A stretch of DNA of 64,000 nt from Variovorax boronicumulans (GTDB taxonomy: Bacteria > Pseudomonadota > Gammaproteobacteria > Burkholderiales > Burkholderiaceae_C): contig NZ_JAUSSG010000004.1 of NCBI RefSeq assembly GCF_030812215.1, forward strand, positions 248,001-312,000, in the 5' to 3' direction. Each line of letters opens with the position of its first letter. Positions within the stretch are counted from its first letter, which is position 1. The notes under the pieces are model-generated. The model saw nothing but the letters and a program-made list of their open reading frames with translations. It was not told where the DNA came from and searched no databases. Both the position numbers and the translations under genes were made by a program. Shown piece after piece: positions 24,933 to 38,405 of this stretch.

Positions 24933-27900
24933 GGCAGTGCTTTCAAAACCCGGGCGAGCCGGGACAGACCGACACCCGCAGAACTCTTGGCCAACACCCA
25001 GTCGCCCGGTTGCAGCAGACCGCCCAATGCGGTCGACAGGTCCGACACGTCCACGAACCAGTGCGAACGGACCTTGGTACGGATGCGCGCGTGCAGCGCC
25101 CGCATGAGCGGACCGCACAGCAGCACCCGGTCGGGCTGCGACGCCAGCAACTCTTCCTCCAAGTCGAGGTGATGGCGTTGCGCCGCAGGACCCAGCTCCT
25201 GCATGTCGCCAAGGATGGCGACACGTCGCGCAGGTTCGCAGGGGGCTTGTGACAGCAATTCGAGCGCCGCCCGCATCGAGCTGGGGTTGGCGTCATAGGT
25301 TTCATCGATCAGCTTGAAGCTTCCGCCGCCGATGTGAATGGTGTGCAGCGCACCGCGTCCGCCTGGCGGCTCGAAGTGCGCGAAGGGCTCGACCGCCGCG
25401 GCCAGCGGCAGGCGCAGCGCCTGCAGCGCGCCGAGCGCGGCGACGGCGGCGGCGCCCATGTGGCGGCCCGGCGCGTTGAGCCGCAGCTGGAAGGGCTCGC
25501 CCGCCACCTGCGCCTGCACTTCGCCGTGGTCGAAGGCCAGCAGGCGCACGTCGGCGTCCTTGTGCTCGCCGTAGGTCACGATCTGCAGCTGGTGCGCCAT
25601 CGCGGCTTCGGCGAAGGTCGCGAACTCGGGCATGTCGCGGTTGAGCACCACGTTGTCGCCGGCGGCCATGCCCTGGAAGATCCGGCTGTCCATGCGCGCG
25701 GCGGCGTCCGAGGGGCCGCGGTGCTTCTGCGACGCAGCCGAGAGACCGGTCACCACCACCAGCGAAGGCCGCACCAGTTGCGACGACGCGGGCATGTGCG
25801 AGGTGCCCATCTCCAGCACCCAGTAGGCCGCATGCCGCGGCATGCAGGTGAGGTTCCACGCGATGCCCGAGGGCAGGCTGATGTTGCCTTCGGGCTGGCC
25901 GACCTCGCCCCACACGGTGAGCGCGCCGGCCATCATCGCGGCCACGGTGCTGCTGCCGGTGCCATGGCCCAGCACGCCGCAGACGCGGCCGGTGAATTCG
26001 GTGCGCGCATGCTCGCCCAGTTGCAGCACGGCCTGCAGCACATTGGGCACCTTGAGCACCGGCACGCGCTTGTCCAGGTGCGGCTTGGGGTCGGTGCACA
26101 GCACCGCAGCGGCCGGCTGCAGCACGCCCTTGAGCGTGACGGCTGCCAGCGGCGTCTTCGACGGGCGGGTCTGGTTCTCGAACACCACGCGGCCCTTGCG
26201 CATGAAGGAGCGCTGCGTCACGCCGCTCGCGCGCCAGCCGTCTTCGGGGCGCACCACCCATTCGCCGCCGGTCACGCGCGCCATTTCGCTCGCGGTCCAG
26301 CTGGCGCCGTCGTCCCGCGGGCTGCTGGCGGCACCGCTCATCGCACCCAGCGGCACGCGCCGCTCGATGAGGTAGCGGTGGTACGAGGCGAAGCCCGAGA
26401 CGTACTGCTCGACATCGTCGATGCGCACGCGAAACGCGTGGTGGCGAATGAAGAACGAACCGACGACGGTGGAAGGCCGCCGGAAGTACATCGCCATCTC
26501 CGGCCAGAAGAAACCGTTGAGCAGGTAGTGCGCGCGGTAGTCGAGCGCGCGGTAGAACTTCTCGGTGTCCAGCTCGTCGAGCAGGTGCCGCATCGCGGGC
26601 ATGCTCTCCAGGCGTTGGAGCATCTGCTGCGCGGCGAGCATCAGCCCGAGCAAGGTCGGGAAGGTGGTCTTGCGGTCGAGCACGAAGTCGAGATACCCCG
26701 CGACGTTCTGCAGCCCGAAGCGGAAGTACTTCTCCTGCGGGCTCCAGTGCGTGAGCTCGTTGACGCAGCAGCTCAACCAGTGGTCGTGCGCCTGCCAGTG
26801 CTGGCTCGCGATGAAATGATCGAACGCCTTCTCCACCGCCGCCAGCCAGCGCGCGTCGCGCGTGAGGCCGTAGAGCCGCATGAGCCCGTAGGCGGCTTCA
26901 CCGTCGTAGTAGATGACGCGCGACGCCTGCTTCACCGCCAGGTCGGTGGCGTGCAGCACGTGGTTGAAGCGGCCGGTGGCCGGGTCCTGCAGCGACACGA
27001 TGCCCAGCGCCAGCTTTTCCAGCAGCGGCAGCCAGCGGCGCGTGTCCATGAGCTCGCAGTACTTCACCAGCGCGAGCACGCAGGCCGCGTTGCCGCCCAG
27101 CTTGATCTCCCCGCCGGTGTCGACAAGAAAGGCCACCTCGCGGCCGTCGGCGAGCTGGTAGTCGCGGATCAGCCAGTTGGTGAGGTGGTCGAGCGCGCGG
27201 TCGATGGCCGAGCGCAGGGTTTCGTCGCGCGTGACTTCCCACGCCTCGAGCATCGCGTGGATCGCGCTCGCATGGCGCATCGCGTCGTAGGTCGGGATGC
27301 GGCGGTCGAAGCACGGGAAGTAGCCGTACACGAAGAGCCCGTCGCTCTGCACCTGGCGCGCGAGGTAGGCCGAGCCGCTGCGCACGAGGTCCATCGCCGA
27401 CTGCGGATTGAGCGCCGGCAGCTGGCGGCGCCCCGCATCGAGCCCCGTGCCGATGAGCTTGTGCACCACGCCGTCGGGCTGGCAGAAAACGCCCACCGTC
27501 GCCAGCAGGTAGACCGGGTGGTCCGTCGGCATGTCGAGCGCGAGCGTGCGCTGGAAGCGCGCCTGGCCGTAGGCCTCGAAGTTGCGCGGGTTCATCACCG
27601 CATGCGCAATGGTCGAGTCGCCCGCCAGCATCGCGTTGGCGTTGAGCTCCTGCTCGGTGAAGGCGATCTCGAAGTCCTTGTCGAAGGCGAGGCCCAGGCG
27701 GAAGTAGTTGCGCTTGACCGCGGTGAGCTGGGTCTTGAACTGCGCCCAGTCCATCGGGCTCGCGCCCTCGACCCAGTCGATGCGAAGCCACGGCGACACG
27801 ACACCATGGTCGCGCACCCAGCGCTCGACGATGTCGGCGCCTTCACACCATGCGGTCTCGAACTCGGCGGCCCGCGCATGCACGACGTGCGCACGCTGCG

Positions 27901-28015
27901 AACCGTCGCTCACCGAGAAGAACAGCGTGAACGCGGGGTAAGGGGCAGGCAGCGCCGCGCACACCGACGCAAGGCGTTCGTGGCAGGCGTGGAGCTGGTC
28001 TGAAAAGGACATCAT
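24929..28015 (-). CDS. Alpha/alpha-toroid and degenerate MurF-like fusion protein
   Basis: A 1028-residue protein of unknown function. Residues ~1-160 are not assigned. Residues ~165-560 look like an alpha/alpha-toroid of repeated helices as seen in epimerases, lanthionine cyclases and glycosidases (YDAMRHASAIHAMLEAWEVT, DGEAAYGLMRLYGLTRDARW). Residues ~595-1028 align with MurF, the D-Ala-D-Ala-adding ligase: VLEMGTSHMPASSQLVRP, DETYDANPSSMRAAL and RVAILGDMQELG are close to MurF motifs. However the P-loop reads GHGTGSST (683-690) with no Lys, and the region of the carbamylated Lys reads ARMDSRIF. No signal peptide is seen. It may be a pseudo-ligase or use a different substrate. Confidence 0.8.
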   Translation of the reverse strand: MMSFSDQLHACHERLASVCAALPAPYPAFTLFFSVSDGSQRAHVVHARAAEFETAWCEGADIVERWVRDHGVVSPWLRIDWVEGASPMDWAQFKTQLTAVKRNYFRLGLAFDKDFEIAFTEQELNANAMLAGDSTIAHAVMNPRNFEAYGQARFQRTLALDMPTDHPVYLLATVGVFCQPDGVVHKLIGTGLDAGRRQLPALNPQSAMDLVRSGSAYLARQVQSDGLFVYGYFPCFDRRIPTYDAMRHASAIHAMLEAWEVTRDETLRSAIDRALDHLTNWLIRDYQLADGREVAFLVDTGGEIKLGGNAACVLALVKYCELMDTRRWLPLLEKLALGIVSLQDPATGRFNHVLHATDLAVKQASRVIYYDGEAAYGLMRLYGLTRDARWLAAVEKAFDHFIASQHWQAHDHWLSCCVNELTHWSPQEKYFRFGLQNVAGYLDFVLDRKTTFPTLLGLMLAAQQMLQRLESMPAMRHLLDELDTEKFYRALDYRAHYLLNGFFWPEMAMYFRRPSTVVGSFFIRHHAFRVRIDDVEQYVSGFASYHRYLIERRVPLGAMSGAASSPRDDGASWTASEMARVTGGEWVVRPEDGWRASGVTQRSFMRKGRVVFENQTRPSKTPLAAVTLKGVLQPAAAVLCTDPKPHLDKRVPVLKVPNVLQAVLQLGEHARTEFTGRVCGVLGHGTGSSTVAAMMAGALTVWGEVGQPEGNISLPSGIAWNLTCMPRHAAYWVLEMGTSHMPASSQLVRPSLVVVTGLSAASQKHRGPSDAAARMDSRIFQGMAAGDNVVLNRDMPEFATFAEAAMAHQLQIVTYGEHKDADVRLLAFDHGEVQAQVAGEPFQLRLNAPGRHMGAAAVAALGALQALRLPLAAAVEPFAHFEPPGGRGALHTIHIGGGSFKLIDETYDANPSSMRAALELLSQAPCEPARRVAILGDMQELGPAAQRHHLDLEEELLASQPDRVLLCGPLMRALHARIRTKVRSHWFVDVSDLSTALGGLLQPGDWVLAKSSAGVGLSRLARVLKALP

Positions 28016-28132
28016 TCGGCCCCGATCGAGTGCGGGAGACCGGTCGCGTCCGTCATCTATCTGCTTTCGCTCGGACGACGGAATCGCTGACCGGAGACTG
28101 TTGCCTTCGACGTCATCGCTTGGGCTCCGGCT

Positions 28133-28636
28133 TCAGCGGTAGCTGAATTCGGCGCGGCGATTGAGCTGGTAGCCCTCCTCGGTGGTTTCCAGGGACGCGG
28201 GCTTTTCGATGCCCCAGCTGATGGCCTCGACACGTTCGGCCGGCACGCCGAGCTGCGTGAGCGCCCGTTGCACCGACTCCGAACGGCGCTGGCCCAGCGC
28301 GAGGTTGTATTCGCGGCCGCCGCGCGAGTCGGTGTGGCCTTCGATGACCACGCGGCTCGTCGAGCGGTTCTTCATGAAGCTCGCATGCGCTTCCACGATC
28401 CGCTGGTCCTGCGGACGGATGTTGTATTTGTCGAAGTCGAAATACACGATCTTCGGCACGCCGGCCGGGCCGTTCTGCACCGGTGCCGGGGGCGCCGGTT
28501 CCACCTTGGCCACCGCGGCCGCGCCCTTGTTCGAGTAGTAGTAGGTCGCGTCGTCGCGGCCGCTCTTGGGCGTACTGCAGGCGACGAGGCTGGCCCCGAG
28601 CGCAACGATGGCCAATATCCGGAAATTCTTTTTCAT
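28133..28636 (-). CDS. OmpA/Pal-like peptidoglycan-binding lipoprotein
   Basis: A 167-residue lipoprotein with signal peptide and lipobox LVAC (Cys20), a short linker and a C-terminal OmpA domain (IVYFDFDKYNIRPQDQRIVE; VVIEGHTDSRGGREYNLALG; RRAEFSYR) that binds peptidoglycan. The ATG at 28636 is chosen because AAAGGA lies 6 bp upstream and the signal peptide begins there. Position between the adhesin and its presumed export genes suggests it anchors the surface complex to the cell wall. It is not the housekeeping Pal, as no tol genes are near. Confidence 0.9.
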   Translation of the reverse strand: MKKNFRILAIVALGASLVACSTPKSGRDDATYYYSNKGAAAVAKVEPAPPAPVQNGPAGVPKIVYFDFDKYNIRPQDQRIVEAHASFMKNRSTSRVVIEGHTDSRGGREYNLALGQRRSESVQRALTQLGVPAERVEAISWGIEKPASLETTEEGYQLNRRAEFSYR

Positions 28637-28650
28637 ATCAATCCTTTCGC

Positions 28651-28677
28651 GGGACAGGCCGGTGGCCGGCCTGTCCC
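28651..28677. promoter_or_regulatory. Strong intercistronic hairpin between adhesin and ompA-like genes
   Basis: GGGACAGGCCGG-tgg-CCGGCCTGTCCC is a perfect 12-bp stem with a 3-nt loop. It ends 14 bp before the OmpA-like ATG, next to its ribosome-binding site. Without a T run it is more likely an RNA stability, processing or translation element than a terminator. Confidence 0.6.
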
Positions 28678-28731
28678 TGTACTGCGGTTCCCTCTCTCCT
28701 TCGCTTGCTCTTCTTTCTATTGATCCTTCGA

Positions 28732-33438
<4,707 letters not shown>

Positions 33439-33615
33439 GGCAGCCTCTGTGACAAAAGATGCATGTACAGGGGCAACTTGCGTGCCGCTTTTTGCAAGCC
33501 TTGCCAATGAAGCGCCGCAAGCGATTCAAGTCGTTGATTTACATGAGAATTTTTTTGAAAAACGTCGGCGCGGCCGCACATCGAAACAGCGCGTAAGGAG
33601 GTCATTCCGCGATTC

Positions 33616-33633
33616 GTTACGTAACGATGTAAC
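33616..33633. promoter_or_regulatory. GTTACGTAAC palindrome plus GTAAC
   Basis: GTTAC (33616-33620) and GTAAC (33621-33625) abut as a perfect 10-bp palindrome, and a second GTAAC follows at 33629-33633. The cluster is about 180 bp upstream of the adhesin ATG and shares its pentamer with the flp and ABC gene upstream regions. Confidence 0.5.
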
Positions 33634-33638
33634 GCCCC

Positions 33639-33669
33639 GTACCCGGAACGCCGCGCGTGTTCCGGGTAC
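33639..33669. promoter_or_regulatory. 11-bp inverted repeat in the adhesin upstream region
   Basis: GTACCCGGAAC and GTTCCGGGTAC are perfect inverted copies around a 9-nt loop. It lies 5 bp from the GTAAC cluster. A partly similar stretch, CCGCGCGTTCCCGG, accompanies the GTAAC cluster upstream of flp (about 5580-5593). It may be an operator or an RNA hairpin. Confidence 0.5.
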
Positions 33670-33748
33670 CGCGAAGGCCGGCGCGCGATGGCATTTCGGG
33701 CGACCTCCTCCCCACGCTTTCTTCACTCTCTTCTTCTTATCTATATAT

Positions 33749-34183
33749 ATGTTCAACCCCTCCCAGGAAGACGTACGCCGCTTCTTCTGCGACGTGTACG
33801 CCAAGCACCGGCAGGGCCTTCCGATGGAAGCGCTCGAGACCATTGCCGCCGGCTGGATCGACGAGCACCCCGAGTACCACGAGGACCTGGCCGATGCCGA
33901 TGCCGCGGTGGCGCGTGTGTACGACGGATCGAACGGGCGCGAGAACCCGTTCCTGCATCTGTCGATGCATCTCTCGATCAGCGAGCAGTGCTCCATCGAC
34001 CAGCCGCGCGGCATCCGCCAGGCCGTCGAACTGCTGGCGGCGCGCCGCGGCTCCCTGCTGCATGCGCATCACGAGGCGATGGATTGCCTCGGCCAGATGA
34101 TGTGGGAGAGCCAGCGCGCCGGGCGCCCGCCGGATGGCGAGGGCTACGTGGCGTGCGTCCAGCGCCGCGCCACGAAAGATTGA
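33749..34183 (+). CDS. DUF1841 family protein
   Basis: A 144-residue protein starting MFNPSQEDVRRFFCDVYAKH, matching the DUF1841 family of small conserved proteobacterial proteins of unknown role. The centre holds NPFLHLSMHLSISEQCSIDQPRG, a family hallmark, and a His-rich segment (LHAHHEAMDCLGQMMW). There is no clear ribosome-binding site; TATATAT directly precedes the ATG, so it may be poorly translated or leaderless. The stop abuts the convergent pcaQ stop with no gap. Confidence 0.8.
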   Translation: MFNPSQEDVRRFFCDVYAKHRQGLPMEALETIAAGWIDEHPEYHEDLADADAAVARVYDGSNGRENPFLHLSMHLSISEQCSIDQPRGIRQAVELLAARRGSLLHAHHEAMDCLGQMMWESQRAGRPPDGEGYVACVQRRATKD

Positions 34184-35167
34184 TCAGGGTTTCTGCCTAC
34201 TTCGCGATGGCAAGGTGCCCTGCTGCTTGGCGCCTTCGCGCAGCAACGCGGCCATCGCAACGCGCAGCGACGACGCCTCGGCATCGCTGCGCAACAGCAA
34301 CCCGACCGGCTCTTCCGTCCCCGCGGTGTCGATGCGCAAGCGCACGAGCCGGCCTTCTGCCAGCTCGCCGCGCGCGGCGCCGAACGGCGTGATCCAGACC
34401 GCATCCGACACCGCCACCAACGCGCACGCCACCCCCACGTCGAGCGTCTGCAGCGCATGGGGCGGCAGCGCGAGGCCGCGCGCCGACAGGAAGCTCTCGG
34501 TGTTGTGGCGCGGGATCGTGCCCTCGCCGTAGACCACCAGCGGGTAGTCGAGCACCGCCCGCACGGGCGCCGGCTTGAGCGCGAGCGGATGCCCTGCGCG
34601 CACCGCGAACACCAGCGGCTCGGTGTAGAGGAGCTCGAAGCTCAGGCCACCCATCAGGCGCGGATCGCTCATGCGGCCCACCACCAGGTCGAGCTCGCCG
34701 GCGCGCAGTTCGTCGAGCAGCACCGCGTTGGCGGCACTCTTCACCGCGATCTGCGCGGCGGGCCAGTGCGCCCGCAGCCGCGCCAGCGCCGGCGGCAGCA
34801 GCGCCGGCGCCACGCTCGGCAGCGCGCCGATGCGCAGGCGCTCGATGCGGCCGCCCGCTGTCGGCGCCACCGCCTCGGCGCTGGCATCGAGCGCTTCGAG
34901 CACCCGCAGCGCATGCGCCAGCAACTGCTCGCCGGCCGGCGTGAGCCCCTGCACCCCGCGGCGGCCGGCCTGGCTGCGATCGACCAGGCGCGTGCCGACG
35001 ATAGCTTCGAGTTCCGAGAGCGTCTTGGACACGGCCGGCTGGCTCAACGCGAGCCGCGCGGCCGCGCGCGCCAGGTGGCGCTCCTGCGCCACGGCGACGA
35101 AAGTGCGCAAGTGCCGCAGCTGCACGTTGCGGATGAAATCCTGGCGAAGGTCGGCGGGTGCGTTCAA
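34184..35167 (-). CDS. pcaQ: LysR-type regulator PcaQ
   Basis: A 327-residue LysR regulator with an N-terminal winged helix-turn-helix (LRHLRTFVAVAQERHLARAA; LSQPAVSKTLSELEAIVG) and a substrate-binding domain. It is divergently oriented to pcaHG, the usual arrangement for PcaQ, which activates protocatechuate genes in response to beta-ketoadipate-pathway intermediates. One GGTTAT half-site (35176-35181), resembling half of the rhizobial PcaQ box, lies just in front; a complete box is not evident. Confidence 0.85.
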   Translation of the reverse strand: MNAPADLRQDFIRNVQLRHLRTFVAVAQERHLARAAARLALSQPAVSKTLSELEAIVGTRLVDRSQAGRRGVQGLTPAGEQLLAHALRVLEALDASAEAVAPTAGGRIERLRIGALPSVAPALLPPALARLRAHWPAAQIAVKSAANAVLLDELRAGELDLVVGRMSDPRLMGGLSFELLYTEPLVFAVRAGHPLALKPAPVRAVLDYPLVVYGEGTIPRHNTESFLSARGLALPPHALQTLDVGVACALVAVSDAVWITPFGAARGELAEGRLVRLRIDTAGTEEPVGLLLRSDAEASSLRVAMAALLREGAKQQGTLPSRSRQKP

Positions 35168-35269
35168 TGAATGCTGGTTATGAAAACTGGAGCAATCTTC
35201 AATTTACATCATCGGACGGCGCTTCTAAAGTCGTGCTTCCCGGATTCGTCCCACGACAGGAGACAACGC

Positions 35270-35995
35270 ATGTTGACCAAGACCCAGAGCGCCCTGCCGG
35301 CGCTCACCCCTCGCGACTGGGACTCCCATCCCGCCTACGTCTACCCCGGCTACAAGTCCACGGTGAAGCGCGGCCCGCAGAAGCCGCTGATTCCGCTGAA
35401 GGCTTCGCTCGGCGAGCTGCAGCAGCCCGTGTACGGCCACGACAGCATCGGCGAGTTCGACCATGACCTCACGCGCAACGCGCGCAAGAACGGCGAGCCG
35501 CTGGGCGAACGCATGATCCTCACCGGCCAGGTGCTCGACGAGCGCCGCCGCCCGGTGGCCAACACGCTGGTCGAGCTCTGGCAGGCCAACGCCGCCGGCC
35601 GCTACGTGCACAAGGTCGACCAGCACGATGCGCCGCTGGACCCCAACTTTCTCGGCGCGGGCCGGTGCCTCACCGACAGCGAAGGCCGCTACCGCTTTCT
35701 CACCATCAAGCCCGGCGCCTATCCGTGGGGCAACCATCCGAACGCCTGGCGCCCGCAGCACATTCACCTGTCGCTGTTCGGCCAGAGCTTCGCGAGCCGC
35801 CTGGTCACGCAGATGTACTTCCCCGGCGACCCGCTGATGCAGTACGACCCGATGATCACCGGCACCCCCGAGCGCTACCGCAACCGGCTGATTGCCGACT
35901 TCAGCCTCGACATCACCGAAGAGGGCTACGCGCTGGGCTACCAGTTCGACATCGTGCTGCGCGGCGCCGACGAAACGCCGTTCGAGAACCGCTGA
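35270..35995 (+). CDS. pcaH: Protocatechuate 3,4-dioxygenase beta subunit
   Basis: A 241-residue Fe(III) intradiol dioxygenase subunit that opens protocatechuate to beta-carboxymuconate in the beta-ketoadipate pathway. Iron ligands are visible: Tyr in AAGRYVHK, Tyr in PGAYPWGN, and the two His of WRPQHIHLS. The N-terminal PcaH segment (WDSHPAYVYPGYKSTVKRGP) is intact. The ATG at 35270 follows ACAGGAGACAA. The frame is open upstream to 35171 but that part lies in the promoter region. pcaG follows 12 bp later. Confidence 0.95.
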   Translation: MLTKTQSALPALTPRDWDSHPAYVYPGYKSTVKRGPQKPLIPLKASLGELQQPVYGHDSIGEFDHDLTRNARKNGEPLGERMILTGQVLDERRRPVANTLVELWQANAAGRYVHKVDQHDAPLDPNFLGAGRCLTDSEGRYRFLTIKPGAYPWGNHPNAWRPQHIHLSLFGQSFASRLVTQMYFPGDPLMQYDPMITGTPERYRNRLIADFSLDITEEGYALGYQFDIVLRGADETPFENR

Positions 35996-36007
35996 AAGGA
36001 ATTTCCC

Positions 36008-36619
36008 ATGCCATTGATGACCGCACAGGAAGCCGACTTCGGCCAGACCCCCTCCCAGACCGTGGGCCCCTACTTCGCCTACGGCCTCACCGCCACGCAG
36101 TACGGCTACGACTTCGACCAGCCCTTCGACGCCGTCGTGGCGCTCGACGGCGCCACCGGCCAACGCATCCGCCTCGAAGGCCGGGTGATCGACGGCGACG
36201 GCAATGCGATCGGCGACGCGCTGGTCGAGATCAGCCAGGCCGACGGCGAAGGCCGCTACCCGCAGACGCCGGAAGAAGCGCGCGCGCTGGGCTTTCGCGC
36301 CTTTGGCCGCGTCGGCACCGGCACCGATGCAGAGAACCGCTTCGTGTTCCACACCGTCAAGCCCGGTGCCGAGGCGCCCGGCGAAGCGCCGCACATCAAC
36401 GTGATCGTGCTGATGCGCGGCCTGTTGCTGCATGCGTTCACGCGCGTGTATTTCAGCGACGAGGTCGAGGCCAACGCGAAGGACGTGGTGCTGCAGAGCG
36501 TGCCGGCCGAGCGCCGCCATACGCTCATCGCCGAGCGCGTGGAGCAAGGCGGCGCGGTGAGCTACCGCTTCGACATCCGCATGCAGGGCGCGGACGAGAC
36601 GGCGTTCTTCGACGTCTGA
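36008..36619 (+). CDS. pcaG: Protocatechuate 3,4-dioxygenase alpha subunit
   Basis: A 203-residue partner of PcaH. It has the PcaG start (TPSQTVGPYFAYGL) and the shared intradiol fold but lacks the iron ligands, as normal for the alpha subunit; it completes the active site at the subunit interface. A ribosome-binding site GAAAGGAA lies just upstream. A strong terminator follows 16 bp after the stop. Confidence 0.95.
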   Translation: MPLMTAQEADFGQTPSQTVGPYFAYGLTATQYGYDFDQPFDAVVALDGATGQRIRLEGRVIDGDGNAIGDALVEISQADGEGRYPQTPEEARALGFRAFGRVGTGTDAENRFVFHTVKPGAEAPGEAPHINVIVLMRGLLLHAFTRVYFSDEVEANAKDVVLQSVPAERRHTLIAERVEQGGAVSYRFDIRMQGADETAFFDV

Positions 36620-36634
36620 TCTCAGGGAAATCCC

Positions 36635-36671
36635 CAACAAAAAAGCCCGCATCGCGCGGGCTTTTTTGTTG
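36635..36671. terminator. Bidirectional Rho-independent terminator
   Basis: A GCCCGC/GCGGGC stem flanked by an A run on the left and a T run on the right, and further by CAAC/GTTG. It ends pcaHG on the plus strand and the convergent cytochrome c gene on the minus strand. Confidence 0.95.
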
Positions 36672-36692
36672 GGAGCGAAGCGCTGAAGTGGC

Positions 36693-37388
36693 TTACTGCG
36701 CTGCGTGATGGATGCGCGACTCGGGCACCGTCTTCAGTTCGCCAGGCACCGAGGCGATGTAGCTGGCCAGCGTCTTGAGTTCGGCATTGGTGAACTTCTT
36801 GGGTTCGACCTGGCCGGCCATCACCGCGTTCGAGCGGCCCAGGTGGCTGTTGTTCTTGACGCGGTACGACTTCAGCGCCACGAAGAGGTAGTCGGCATGC
36901 TGGCCGGCCAGCTTGGGCACGGTGCCGTCGTTCGGGGTGTTGAAGTTGGCGCCGTGGCACTTGGTGCAGCTGTTGTCGGGACCGTTGCGGCCGACCAGCG
37001 CGGTGATGTTGTCGGGCATGGCCTTGGCGAGGGCGGCGGGCGGTGCATCGCCTTCCTTCACGCCCAACTGGCTGTAGTAGGCAGCCACGTCGGCAATGTC
37101 CTGCTCGGAGAGCGAATCGGCAATGGCGCGCATGGTGGGGTGCTTGCGGTCGCCGCCCTTGTACGCGGTGAGCGCAGCGGCGATGTAGGTGGCGCTCTGG
37201 CCCGCGATCATCGGCACCTTGTGGATTTCAGGGAAGCTGGCCTGGTAGCCAATGATGCCGTGGCAGCCCACGCACATCTGAACCTTCTTTGCCCCGTCCT
37301 GGGCCTTGCCAGTGACTTGTTGGGCTTGTGCCGAGAGCGTCACGCAAGCGACAGCAAGGGCAAACATCGTGGTCAACAGCTTGTTCAT
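36693..37388 (-). CDS. Di-haem c-type cytochrome
   Basis: A 231-residue periplasmic cytochrome of the c4/c553 type. The ATG at 37388 precedes a signal peptide (LLTTMFALAVACVTLSAQAQ). Two haem sites, CVGCHG and CTKCHG, each open one of two tandem ~90-residue halves; Met ligands are likely in KVPMIAGQ and in NAVMAGQ. Such proteins donate electrons to terminal oxidases. The frame is open further upstream but without family sequence. Confidence 0.93.
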   Translation of the reverse strand: MNKLLTTMFALAVACVTLSAQAQQVTGKAQDGAKKVQMCVGCHGIIGYQASFPEIHKVPMIAGQSATYIAAALTAYKGGDRKHPTMRAIADSLSEQDIADVAAYYSQLGVKEGDAPPAALAKAMPDNITALVGRNGPDNSCTKCHGANFNTPNDGTVPKLAGQHADYLFVALKSYRVKNNSHLGRSNAVMAGQVEPKKFTNAELKTLASYIASVPGELKTVPESRIHHAAQ

Positions 37389-37550
37389 TTTGCGCGCACA
37401 ATCTCGTGGAGATACAGTTTTTCGAATCAACATTCGATTATATGCAGGGGTCTTCCGGAACCCCGTGCAGGCCAACCCTGAGGCTGCACGACGCGCGTCG
37501 AGTGTGTTCTTTTCTCCACCCCGCCTTTCCACCTCGCTTCTCGTTCACTC

Positions 37551-38405
37551 ATGAAATTCAAGGGCTCAGACAACTACGTCGCCACTCAGGACCTGATGCT
37601 GGCGGTCAACGCCGCCATCACGCTCAAGCGCCCGCTGCTCGTCAAGGGCGAGCCCGGCACGGGCAAGACCATGCTAGCCGAGGAAGTGGCGCAATCGCTG
37701 GGGCTGCCGCTGCTGCAGTGGCACATCAAGTCGACCACCAAGGCGCAGCAGGGCCTGTATGAATACGACGCGGTGAGCCGCCTGCGCGATTCGCAACTCT
37801 CCGACGTGGACGGCGGCGAGCGCGTGAAGGACATCCAGAACTACATCGTCAAGGGCGTGCTCTGGCAGGCCTTCACGGCCGACCAGCCCGTGGCCCTTCT
37901 CATCGACGAGATCGACAAGGCCGACATCGAATTCCCGAACGACCTGCTGCGCGAAATCGACCGCATGGAGTTCTACTGCTACGAGACGCGCGAGCTCATC
38001 CGCGCCAAGCACCGGCCGGTGGTGTTCATCACTTCCAACAACGAAAAGGAACTGCCCGATGCGTTCCTTCGCCGCTGCTTCTTCCACTACATCAAGTTCC
38101 CCGATGCCGAGACGATGAAGCACATCGTCGCCGTGCACTTCCCAGGCCTGAAGCAAGAGCTGCTCACGGCCGCGATGAAGACCTTCTACGACGTGCGCAA
38201 CCTGCCGGGCCTCAAGAAGAAGCCCTCGACCTCCGAACTGCTCGACTGGCTCAAGCTCCTGGTGGCCGAAGACATCCCCCTCGAAGCCCTGCAGAGCAAG
38301 GACGACAAGGTCGCCGTGCCGCCGCTGGTGGGCGCGCTGCTCAAGAACGAGCAGGACGTGACGCTCTTCGAGAAGCTCGTCTTCATGCAGCGCAACAACC
38401 GATGA
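37551..38405 (+). CDS. MoxR-type AAA+ ATPase
   Basis: A 284-residue AAA+ protein of the MoxR family. Walker A is VKGEPGTGKTMLAEE and Walker B is PVALLIDEIDKAD, followed by a sensor I Asn (VVFITSNNEKELP) and arginine finger region (DAFLRRCFF). MoxR ATPases work with VWA-domain partners as chaperones for metal-cofactor or large-complex maturation. A CoxE-like VWA gene lies at 39282-40469 with two small genes between. The stop overlaps the next start (ATGA). Confidence 0.92.
   Translation: MKFKGSDNYVATQDLMLAVNAAITLKRPLLVKGEPGTGKTMLAEEVAQSLGLPLLQWHIKSTTKAQQGLYEYDAVSRLRDSQLSDVDGGERVKDIQNYIVKGVLWQAFTADQPVALLIDEIDKADIEFPNDLLREIDRMEFYCYETRELIRAKHRPVVFITSNNEKELPDAFLRRCFFHYIKFPDAETMKHIVAVHFPGLKQELLTAAMKTFYDVRNLPGLKKKPSTSELLDWLKLLVAEDIPLEALQSKDDKVAVPPLVGALLKNEQDVTLFEKLVFMQRNNR

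Larger units (their letters stand above)
33439..33748. other. Divergent intergenic region, adhesin/DUF1841
   Basis: 310 bp without a gene. It holds a GTTACGTAAC palindrome plus a third GTAAC (33616-33633) and an 11-bp inverted repeat (33639-33669). An AT-rich stretch lies around 33535-33560 and near 33735-33748. No convincing sigma-70 pair was found for either gene. Confidence 0.5.

Noticed and set aside
20348..28003. Long plus-strand frames opposite the exporter and fusion genes
   Set aside because: Composition is typical of antisense frames in GC-rich DNA (Arg, His, Ala, Val rich), and the minus-strand genes have recognised domains.
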